Source of the DNA: Symbiodinium natans
Lineage: Eukaryota; Sar; Dinophyceae; Suessiales; Symbiodiniaceae
DNA length: 64,000 nucleotides
Assembly (NCBI GenBank): GCA_905221605.1
Contig: CAJNDS010002574.1
Coordinates: 62,001 to 126,000, forward strand
Direction of reading: 5' to 3'
Shown here: positions 12,401 through 21,700 of the stretch, piece after piece
Numbering within the stretch: position 1 is the stretch's first letter
Layout: each line of letters starts with the position of its first letter
The notes under the pieces: model-generated
What the model saw: the letters and a program-made list of their open reading frames with translations, nothing else
Told to the model about the DNA's origin: nothing
Database searches by the model: none
Translations under genes and position numbers: made by a program

Positions 12401-15077
12401 CAACTCCGCCCATTCCTATGCCAATGACAGCCGCCCAGGCCTGAGCCTCGAACGCCCAGCTCTGGTCGACGTCCTCCGGTCTGTTCCACCCATATTTCCT
12501 GGGTGCCTTTTCTATCCCCAACACTATGCTCCCCACGTCCGCCATTTCCAAAACCTTGCCCATGTGGTGCGTGGCCTTATTCGCCTTCTCCATGACTTTC
12601 TCCTCTATCCCGCTGCTCTCCATACACCGTCTGTAAATGGCTGGCCCCACAAAACTCCTCCACGGCATCTTCACGACGGCGCTATCGTGTCCCGTGGCCA
12701 TTGGGGCCTCTATCCCCATATACTCCAATAAACGTATCACATTGGCCCATTCACTATCCACCGGGTAGTAGTCCTTGTCTCGATCAGGCCCAGACACGCC
12801 CCCACCGCTAGGCAACTCCGCTATCCATCCCCTCATGAGCTCTATCAAACCACTTCTTGAGCCAGTTGGCTGTTCGACGACCTTCGTGACATTTTCGTCA
12901 CCTTCCCGATGCAGGAACTCACGTTCCATCTTCCAATCCACAGGGCGCTCAGGAAGAGGTCCTCGGGCCGGGCCTATGATTGCGCGCTTCTTCAGGTGAT
13001 AGCGCCAATACAGCCTCTCAACCCCTTGTGGATGCTTCTCCATCAGCGCCGACATCTCACTCATGAGATGGCTATTCGCTCCTAGACCCGGGTGCTTCGG
13101 CCTACAGATAAGTGCTTGCCCGATGATCTTCGTGACCCTCATAAAGCAGAACAATACCCCGTCTATCTCCACTCTATCCACATCCAGTCGGATCTGCCCG
13201 TCAGGCACCGACGATCTCCTTGTCCCCACATCCATCTTGACATTCTTGCCTATCCTTCTGAAGCCAGCCAGTACTCTTACTATCCATCCATTCCCTAACG
13301 AATGCCATGTAGAGTATGATGCTGTACCACAGATGCTCCGTCCAAACCAGCATCCCGCAGAGTCGTGCACACTGGGAGCGCCGGTCGTCCACGTGACCAG
13401 CGGATGGCTTCGATCTATCCCACCAGATGCTATCATCGACCACAACGCCTCTAGAGACGTTCCGTGGAAAATCCACCCGTGCACATTGAACTCCTCATTC
13501 CCGACCGACATCTCCTGATTCAGCTTTTCTGCTCCGGCGTATTCGGCCTTCGTGGGTACCCACATACATCGCGAATCCGTGAAATGTTCTTTCACATCCT
13601 TAATCCCCCCGTCTGCCTGGACCTCCGGAAATGTGGTCACTTCTTCGGCCAGGGACCAGTGCAACAGGTGTAGAACTGACGTCGGTCCCCCTATTTGCCA
13701 TGACAGCGTATCCAGATACTCCTTCACCTGCCCATTTGCTGCATTCGCCATAACTCCGTATCCTTTTTCTCCCCCCTCGCTTCTCCGGAATTCCTCCATC
13801 ACGTCTCTTCCTCTCTTCAAGTATTGACTTTCGTAGGCCCCCATAATCTCGTCTGCCATGCCTATCACCTTGATCTTGGGCTGCGCCTCCGTCCATATCT
13901 TCAGCTTCTCCTCGCTCGACTTATGGCTGACCGCTATCCGCTCTGCAACCTGAGACGGTGGAATTGCATACTTCAATGGTCGCACGGCCAACCACGTCAT
14001 CATGCCTTTGATCGCATCATCGAACGGGCTCTTCTCTGTGTCGTCCATGTGGATCTCCGCCCAATCTAGGGTCTTTCTGCTGATCCCTCCCCAGCTAGCC
14101 CTGAACGGGTCCTTACTTCCGTTCGTGACGTCATACACCCCTCCCACAGAGATGGCTATCGGTGCCACACCAGCTATCATCCTCTCATATGATCTCCCCT
14201 TCTGGAAGGACTTCTCTGTCTCACCAGTCGCGCCGAGGAATTTAGGGGCCCATGGCGTATCAACGTCTCCTCCCGTGCCCGCTGTGGGCATGGCACATCC
14301 AGGCACGTCCATCCCTCTTGCCAATCGCACCCCTATCAAGTCGTTCAGCTTCTCCTTCGACAGGTTCCCGGCATCAGGACTCGCCTGGGGTGGCGGCTTC
14401 GTCGCCCCTCCATGCGACCTTGGCCTATCCCAGTTCGCTATCACCCTCTCCAGGTAGTCCGTGGCATCCGTCACAGACGCAGCTATCAGAGGGATCTTCT
14501 CCCTTATCCATGCTTCAGGATTCCGTCTTGTACACCGTAGTACCTCCCAGAGATACATAATCTTGTGTACTCGCATTCTATCCACATCGTATCCCACGGC
14601 TGAACGCTTACCTCCTTTCTTCGCCGTCTTGGCCTGGGCCTCTTCCGCTCGCACACCAGCTTTCCCACTGCTCATCCATTTCTTGAAGTCTGCATCGTCC
14701 TTGAATGGGCTGGGGATAGCCCGTCTAGCCCATACCTCCTGCATCTCTAGATTTCCCTCCAACATCCAGTGTATTCTAGCCTGTTCTCGTTCCTTGGCTC
14801 CGACTGGCAGATACGAGTACGTCGTCACCCCTGGCACTCCATCCTCCGTCTCGGCCTTGAGGTACCTATCCGCGTCGGAAAACACCTTCTCCAGGAAGTC
14901 TATCATGGCCTGTGCTCGATCACATCGTTCCCTCTCTCCTGCATCCCTGGTCTGATGCTCTGGGCGTTGCCATCGTACCCCTACTGTCCTCGAAGACGAA
15001 GCTGTCCCAGGATCTTCACTGCTTCCGATATCTCTATCCCGCTCACTCAGCGACACCGATCCGAACATCTCTCCCAT
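3474..15077 (-). CDS. Giant ORF of the retroelement, at least 3,868 codons, partial at the gap
   Basis: The ATG at 15,077 (GCC before it, G after it) opens 11,604 bases without a stop. No whole-length family is recognised. Visible parts are: residues about 533-645, an ADP-ribosyltransferase-like segment with FHGTSLEALW, then GCWFGRSICGTASYS, matching the His-Gly-Thr and Tyr pattern of PARP-type domains; residues about 1,370-1,440, a Lys/Glu/Gln-rich charged stretch followed by a Pro-rich stretch; residues about 2,095-2,130, a zinc-ribbon-like pair CHAC and CPVC; residues about 3,095-3,330, a long heptad-rich coiled coil followed by an acidic linker. The C terminus is lost in the N gap. It lies downstream of RT/RNase H, where envelope-like or extra ORFs sit in other elements, but I see no signal peptide or membrane anchor. 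Its role may be structural or anti-host; that is inference. Confidence 0.85.
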
Positions 15078-15335
15078 GGCTCCACGCTATGCAGGTCGCT
15101 AGAGCCCTCTTCTTCCTTATACCTGCATGCAACTCAAGGTCACACAAAATTCGCTCTAGTCAAGACGTCGTTGAAGAGCGTTACAAAGTTCTTCAATATT
15201 CACCATATTGCTATTATCTATCCGAGCCTTTGACTCTTCACTAATGTATATGGTGCATTGTACGTCCTCTCCTTTGTCGTGAAGCTCTCCTATCTTCGTC
15301 TTTCCCCGCATTCGAGCCAGTTTTCCACGTGCAGC
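11963..15335. repeat. Copy A of the 3.37-kb duplicated segment
   Basis: This segment repeats 1-3,373 in direct orientation, with about twenty substitutions and no net indel. At 15,335 the similarity is cut only because the other copy meets the N gap, so the true repeat may be longer. At the 11,963 side the limit is the window edge of the other copy. Confidence 0.97.
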
Positions 15336-15644
15336 AAGAATTCTCGCTATTCCCTCGGATATGGCGGCATCACTGCGATTGATCAGAACAATCCCAATGC
15401 CCGCAGCGATCACTCTGTCGACCAGTAAAGCTAGGCTATCAGCCGCACTTTGGTCCTTTCTTCCCAGCTTAAGCTCTGCTCCGCGGGCTAGTCGAGACGG
15501 CGAGTCAACTCGCTTCGGTGCTATCACAACTATCCCGTCGCACTCACCGACGATCGCCTCATCGACCTCCAGAATTGGCGAGTGTTTGATATCCCACACC
15601 ATTTCCCAAATTATCCATCTTCCCAACGTTATCCCTGATGTCAT
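15156..15644 (-). CDS. 162-residue ORF between RT/RNase H and giant ORF, unknown function
   Basis: It overlaps the last 86 bases of ORF3 in a different frame and ends 78 bases before the giant ORF, with which it shares a frame. The protein starts MTSGITLGRW and alternates hydrophobic strands with helices (GIVVIAP, then GIGIVLINRSDAA), as in a small alpha/beta fold. No family is recognised. It could be translated separately, or be a C-terminal extension of ORF3 reached by a +1 shift in the overlap. Its C-terminal part is conserved in the second copy at 3,194-3,373, but that copy is too similar to test selection. Confidence 0.5.
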   Translation of the reverse strand: MTSGITLGRWIIWEMVWDIKHSPILEVDEAIVGECDGIVVIAPKRVDSPSRLARGAELKLGRKDQSAADSLALLVDRVIAAGIGIVLINRSDAAISEGIARILAARGKLARMRGKTKIGELHDKGEDVQCTIYISEESKARIDNSNMVNIEELCNALQRRLD

Positions 15645-18600
15645 ACTCGAGCTGATTTTGGGATACCCCCCGGCACGCGGGCATAGCTAAGATGGTTCCC
15701 GTTGCGTTCCCGAACTCCTCTTCACCGAAATGTGCGGTAGTGTACATATCCCTTAACCACTCTCGTGCTTCATTGATGGCCTTGGTCATCATGTTGGCAG
15801 CCTGATACTCAGTAGGACAATTGACAAACGTGAACATGACTGCCTCGTAGAACTGGTTCAGCCTAGCTATGTCTATTCGTTGTGTTCTAGACAGGTACCT
15901 CATGTTCGGATTCTTGCCCGATACAATCACTCTAACAGCCGCCTCATTGTCCTCTGCCACTATCAAGGGTTCTATACTCTCCTTGATCATCTCCCATAGT
16001 GTCAACCCCGGTATTCCTTGTTTCGTGATGCCATCGTGCAGGGCTACTATCTCAGCTTCAGGGGTACTTTTGGAGCACGACGTTTGCTTCTTACAGTAAG
16101 CAGCTATAGGAACGAAAGTGTGCGGTCCCTGAAGACAAAGATATACCCCCGACGTAGATCTATGGTCGTTCTTGTCGCTGGCAAGATCGGCGTCGCAGTA
16201 TAGTACAAGACGGATGTCTCCTATCCTATCCCCGACCCATCCGTAGAGGCTCGTTGTGGTCGTCTCGTTGATGTATGAGATCAGTCTATACATTCTCTTG
16301 TCACAGAGATGTGTCCAGGTCGTCAGCCTCGACGCCAGAACCTGTACTGGTCGCAGAAGGTCATACCTTCCGACTCTGGCCCCATACAAGATCTTCATGA
16401 GTACCGCAGGGGCGTGCTCTTTCAACACTCCCGGCCCCTCATCCGGCAGCTCGTACTTGGCTATCCCCATAACTTCGTTCACCTTGTCGTCTACTGGGTT
16501 CTCGTCGAACTCTGGGCGGCTCTCGTCGAGATATGGGGTCTTAGCTTTATCCAGTGGCTTAGGATATGCCGTCGAGCACAACTCTTGATATCTATCCACA
16601 CACTGCTTCATGAAATCGGTAACATCGTATCGAAGAATCCTGATTTCATCTGGACTATCTTCCTGCGCCTCGGCCTTCCCCACGAAGTTAGGCGGTTCCT
16701 TCTTGGGCTCGATGATCTTCGTCCACTCGTGTCTCGGCTCAAACGGCGACCGAAAAGGTATCGCGCTAGCCGTGTGCAAGCATCCCAAGTACCTACCCAT
16801 ACTTCGTGGCTCTTCGAGCTTGATTCTCTTCGCCAGCTTCTCCCATCCTATCGCTAAGTTCTCTTTGGGCCCCGCAAGCTTGAAGTCGTCGACGTAGATC
16901 ACCAGCATCAGCTTCAGCTCCTTATGGAAGAACACACTAGGCCAATCTGAGAGGAATTCGAAGCCGACCTCAGTCACGGCCTTTTCGCAGTGCCTTTCCC
17001 AGAACCCCCCGGCATCCGGATGCCCGTATAAAGCTAGTCTCAGTGGCACCACGGGGTCGTCTATGCCCTCCCATTCATCTGGCCACCTATCCCTCGGGAT
17101 CCGTATCCATGTTTTAGGCCCCCCCAACAGCGCCTGCGTGTATGCCGACTCACCGTCCGACATCTCGATGTCGTGTCCTGGCAGCATCCCATAGGCATCC
17201 GCCATCTTACCTGCCTCAAGTGTCGCGGGGCATGATGTGATTTCCTGAAAGATGGCCCACTTTCCCTCCTGGTCTTTGACATGACATCCCTCAAACACAA
17301 CTCTCCCCTTATACTTCCTAAGAGGATCGTCTTCAGCAAGCTCCCAGTTCTTTTCTACACAAATGTCGAAGATACGACCTACATGAGCTATTTCCCCTCT
17401 ATCCATTGCCTCCCGCTGAACGTCCTTCCACGAACGCACCTCCTCCATTATCCAGACCACTTGATCCATCAGCTTTTTCCATTCCTTATCAAGCGCTGCC
17501 CGAGCCTTGGGGTTGATCGCCCTCTCAGCTTTCGTCACGGGTCTAGCGACAAGTCCGAACACTTCCTCGATGTCTTCCTCTTCGTCCTCTATGATTGTGG
17601 CCATCAGTGGCTCACATTCTCCTACTGTCTCGTCGATGCTATCACACACTTCATTTTCCGCAACCTCTTCCCAACTATCCTCTTGATCTGCATCCACCTG
17701 TATAGCAGGGACTGCGACTATTCCATCTCCATACTCCTCGTCTTCAGTCTGATAACCCTGCCGGATCAAATTATCAACGGGCGTAGTATGCTTGTTCATG
17801 AAGCATGCGAAGCATAGCGTCATCGACGTGAGGATCAAACTAGGTACCTTTGCTTTTCCCTCCAGCAGTCGTCGACATTCTCGGCATCTGTATGCCCTAT
17901 CCGAGACATGCTTGACGCCGATTCGCCGCCTATCCTCATCTCTATTCCTCCCTGCTCTCAGTCCATGACCCGCACTATCCCTGTCTCTTTCCCTCGCACG
18001 GGCCTCTCTTGCCCAGATTGCTTTCTTGCTCTCCCGATGTGCCCTACGATGTCTCACTTCCTTCACGTTCTCAGGCATCATGCACCCGCGCATCCTCGGT
18101 CGCAGACATACTCCCTTAGCGAACTCCATTCTCATGATTGGCCCCCCTCTTCCTCCAAACGTAATGGGAAAGCTATTCCTATTCTGTATAGCCACCAGGA
18201 TTTCTCGCCCAGGTGATACCTCGTATCCTATGACGTCGCACATAGTTTCCGCCACAAGTTGTCCAAGCGCAGACACTCTCACACTTGTGCCAGGATCTTC
18301 CGGATATGCTATCCCAGTACGAACCCAGGTGTATCCTATCAACGGAACATGGATGTCGTCCTTTAGTTCGAGGACCAGTGCATTCCTCTCTGCCTCCCAC
18401 ATGACTATGTCGCATTCGCCCTTCTCCATAGTCTCGAGGTTGATGGTTTCAGCGTGCCCGGCCCTGAAGAATGCCTCATCCACAGGTTCCCGTTCCTCTT
18501 CCAAGTCCGACAGCGTCCACCCTTCTGAATCAAACACATCACTCTGGTCGTCGACTCCGGAGCTTTCCTCTCTATCTTGGTCGTGGCGTCGATCTGTGTC

Positions 18601-18651
18601 GCTGCTCTCCCTCTCCCCGGTCAGCACTACTATCCATCCGTTGCAGTTCAT
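15559..18651 (-). CDS. pol: ORF3: Ty1/copia-type reverse transcriptase and RNase H
   Basis: This is the copying enzyme of the element. The first ATG is at 18,651, but the frame is open upstream into the end of ORF2. Residues about 110-185 resemble a dUTPase-like barrel (weak). About 255-290 is a zinc-binding CREC and CFAC pair. The copia RT spans about 410-640: it has YKGRVVFEG, then EMSDGESAYTQALLGG supplying the first catalytic Asp, and VIYVDDFKLAG with the catalytic Asp pair near residue 588. RNase H follows at about 820-960, with LYCDADLASDKNDHRSTSG, TPEAEIVALHDGI and RTQRIDIARLNQF giving the acidic residues and the copia-specific ending. All catalytic residues are present and there are no stops, so the enzyme may be active. 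The C terminus overlaps the 162-residue ORF. Confidence 0.95.
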   Translation of the reverse strand: MNCNGWIVVLTGERESSDTDRRHDQDREESSGVDDQSDVFDSEGWTLSDLEEEREPVDEAFFRAGHAETINLETMEKGECDIVMWEAERNALVLELKDDIHVPLIGYTWVRTGIAYPEDPGTSVRVSALGQLVAETMCDVIGYEVSPGREILVAIQNRNSFPITFGGRGGPIMRMEFAKGVCLRPRMRGCMMPENVKEVRHRRAHRESKKAIWAREARARERDRDSAGHGLRAGRNRDEDRRRIGVKHVSDRAYRCRECRRLLEGKAKVPSLILTSMTLCFACFMNKHTTPVDNLIRQGYQTEDEEYGDGIVAVPAIQVDADQEDSWEEVAENEVCDSIDETVGECEPLMATIIEDEEEDIEEVFGLVARPVTKAERAINPKARAALDKEWKKLMDQVVWIMEEVRSWKDVQREAMDRGEIAHVGRIFDICVEKNWELAEDDPLRKYKGRVVFEGCHVKDQEGKWAIFQEITSCPATLEAGKMADAYGMLPGHDIEMSDGESAYTQALLGGPKTWIRIPRDRWPDEWEGIDDPVVPLRLALYGHPDAGGFWERHCEKAVTEVGFEFLSDWPSVFFHKELKLMLVIYVDDFKLAGPKENLAIGWEKLAKRIKLEEPRSMGRYLGCLHTASAIPFRSPFEPRHEWTKIIEPKKEPPNFVGKAEAQEDSPDEIRILRYDVTDFMKQCVDRYQELCSTAYPKPLDKAKTPYLDESRPEFDENPVDDKVNEVMGIAKYELPDEGPGVLKEHAPAVLMKILYGARVGRYDLLRPVQVLASRLTTWTHLCDKRMYRLISYINETTTTSLYGWVGDRIGDIRLVLYCDADLASDKNDHRSTSGVYLCLQGPHTFVPIAAYCKKQTSCSKSTPEAEIVALHDGITKQGIPGLTLWEMIKESIEPLIVAEDNEAAVRVIVSGKNPNMRYLSRTQRIDIARLNQFYEAVMFTFVNCPTEYQAANMMTKAINEAREWLRDMYTTAHFGEEEFGNATGTILAMPACRGVSQNQLEYDIRDNVGKMDNLGNGVGYQTLANSGGR

Positions 18652-18683
18652 GTCTCCCACCTCGAGCTCTTCTCCAGGGTAAG

Positions 18684-18702
18684 CTACGCGGCCCCTCCGG
18701 TG
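18684..18702 (-). promoter_or_regulatory. ORF2/ORF3 overlap, possible -1 frameshift site
   Basis: ORF2 ends with TAG at 18,684. The ORF3 frame is the -1 frame; it opens after a TAG ending at 18,703 and then reads through the ORF2 stop as coding-like sequence (RVAYPGEELEVGDMN) into ORF3. The overlap is about 19 bases and contains GGAGGGGCC, with four Gs at 18,692-18,695. This is not a perfect slippery heptamer, so termination and restart at the ATG at 18,651 is an equal alternative. Confidence 0.4.
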
Positions 18703-21700
18703 CTATGTCTGGTGCGGCGACTGTTTGGCTTCATCATCATAACCTTGCCTATGTCGTCGCCGTCGACCAGGATCACGCGCAGGTCCTGTATGTGTTTCGC
18801 CCGGGGTCCGAAGACCTCCCCCATTGCCTCTCGGCCTGGATTATTCATAACTATGCATCTTTTCCATCTGGGCTCCTCACGACTGATGTACGGTGCCCCA
18901 TCCTCGGCAGCCGCAGCAGCATAGTTCCTCACCAGCGTCTGATCTTCTCGATCCGTAGCATCGTCGACGTGCTCGTCGTCTCCTTCCATGTCTATCACCC
19001 AATACGAGTTTCCTCCGTTCATTCTTCTCTTGGCTATCTTCAGCAGCTTCTCTAGTGATCCCCCGGTCTCGTCACCTCTAATCGTTCCCTTTTCCAGCTG
19101 TGCCAAGGAGTCCACGTCCAGTGTCACCATACCACTGCTATATCCGAGATATTCTCCCTCGTGTTCTTCACATGCCATCGACACCGAATCACCCTCTTCC
19201 TCGCCGCAGATGTTTACCACGTCCTCTATCACCTTGATCATTTCGCGTATCGCTTTACGCTCCTGCTCTCGTTGTACGTCCATTTTCGTGTCCGATGTCC
19301 TCACCATGTGCGACATTAACTCATGATCCCTTGGCATATGATCGCATGCTAACATGTCCGCCGCGATCGCGTTCATCATACATGGTGTGACCATTCCTAT
19401 GTAACACGACGCGTCCACCCCGTCATTCATACCCAGCATGCATCCATCACTCCGTACTATCCACATGTCCCAGGCAAGCGCCATTCGAACAATGGTCTCG
19501 TCGGCCAATCGACTTTTGCCGCCTATCCAGATGGTCGTAGCCACTATTCCTCTGCTGTTGGCGTCGGTGATAACCTTTTCTATATTACCAAACACTCTAT
19601 CTCGAGCCTCTCGCGTACTATCTAGACCTTCCTCACGTCTCCAACCGGATGCCTTTCGATCAACTTCTACACTCATGCCCTCGCTAGACGCATCGATAGC
19701 GATGACCACATCCGTCACACCCTCTCCTATCACACATCCTTCCCCCGATATCCAAGATACGTTCTCACCTCCGTTATCCCCTGTTTCTTCTATTCCGACC
19801 CCCATGACCTGCACTTTAGGCTGCTCGCCCAACTCCCTCATTATTTCCCCAATGATGTTGTCGGACGGCGTTCGCGCTATTCCAGCTGTGCTGCACAATT
19901 GATTGATGGTTTTCGCAACCTCCTCAGTATCTCCCATCCTGGATGCCGGTGCGGCAGGTTCTGCTGGTTCTCCTCTATCCCTGATTCGTCGGTCTTCTCC
20001 TCCGTCGGGGATGTACCAGAACTCCGTGATGATGTCCCTGGGCACAACGAATCGGTATCTCCCTCTATTGCGCATCATCTCCGCCTGTATGCATGAGTCA
20101 TATTCAATGGATTCTAAGACCTCTCCAGTATTGGCGCTCCGAGTGACCCTCCACCAGAGCTCGAGCCGTCTTTTGTCCCTTCCGCCATAGAATCGGTAGG
20201 ATGTGGCGCGATTGTTTCTTACTGCCCACACTCGGCCACCCTCAGGCATTCCCGATGGAGAATCCCATCGGTACTCCTGCGGTGAGAAGTCCTGGCCATG
20301 GTCGGTGATTTTCTCCATCCATTCTCGAACTCCAATTTCTGCGGGACGCGGTCCTATTCCCTCTTGCCCTCGAACGGCAGAGGGAGGCCTCTCTCCTCTG
20401 ATGATCCTCTCTTTGTCTCCCTCTATATAGCGCAGTCGCTGTCCCGGACTCATCCTATTCCACTCTGCCGACGAAATGGAGTTGGGTTTGTGAGATCTCG
20501 CGTACGGCCGTTCTATCCTGGGCATGTCCTGTTCGTAGTCTAAACCCACCCCCCGTATACCCGTCGCCTTCTCTCCCCGCGCCCGCTCCTTGGCTTCATC
20601 CTCTATCTCTCCCTCAGGCTCCCCCTTTTCCCAGAACGTAGTGCACCCCGTCCATTTCTTGGTGATCTTCTTCTTGCCCTTCATTCTATCCTCATCCAGT
20701 ACCTCCGATGTACCATCGGCGTACACTATCCACGTTCGTCTCCTTGGACCCAGCTCTCTATCCCCGGGGCCACCTGTACCTTTGACCTCCTCGCCTGGGG
20801 TACACAGCTCCTTTCGGGGTAAGATGTGATGAAGCGTCCACGAATGGTCTATCTCATCATGTTCCCAGAAATCCCCGTTTTGAAGATGCTGATCGTCGCA
20901 CTTAATTTGTCTCATCACATCGGCTCGTACCCTTCTCTCCTCTGCGAAGATTTCCTCCGTCTCCTCTCCTTGCTGCCCCTCTCTCTCCAGTTCCAACCTG
21001 GCCAGGGCATCAGCTCGAGTCGCTGTCATGATTCTCGACTTCCTATCAGCCACAGCTTGCATCGGGAAGTAGTTGGGCATCTCCTCGTCAAGTACTATCC
21101 TCTTCACGCGGTGTATCGACGGTACCGTCCATCCGTGATATAGGTGCGCCAGCTCAACCACTATATAGTCTCCGCTCGGAACACCCCCTGGTTGGAGCGC
21201 GTAACCTAGGAACAATCCGGGTGATGTCGGAGTGTCGAACTTTGCCTTGGATGCCATGGCATACGCTTGCTCTTCCTCGGCGTCGTGATCTACATATTCT
21301 TCCCCATCCCCACCGTTGTCTGCACACGCTGCCTGGCATAAGCCATCCGCTAATGTCGCAAAGTGCTCATCCAATCTGAAGCCCAGCCTCATCAACTTCC
21401 ACTTGTCGTCCACAGATGCCTTTTTACCCGCTGCCAGGGTATATCCCACCGCTATCACTCTATCCTCCGGCGCCAAGGCATCTTCGGTAGCATGCCAAAC
21501 TCTTGGATTGAACTTTAGCCCACTATCAACCTTCCGAGTCCTTCCCCATATCCATTTTCCCGGAAGCACCTCTTTCTTTATCCCGGCGGCGTCGCCACTC
21601 TCATTCGCACACTGTTCCTCTTCCGTCCAGATCATAGCTTCGCCCGCCCTCTCGCTTACCGGCACAACAAAGTTGTATGTCTGACTCTCGTTGAACTTGT

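Noticed and set aside
3279-15077. A single 3,932-residue ORF spanning the gap
   Set aside because: The last part reads through 100 Ns and then into the second repeat copy in a frame that is not that copy's coding frame. The supported coding part ends at 3,474.
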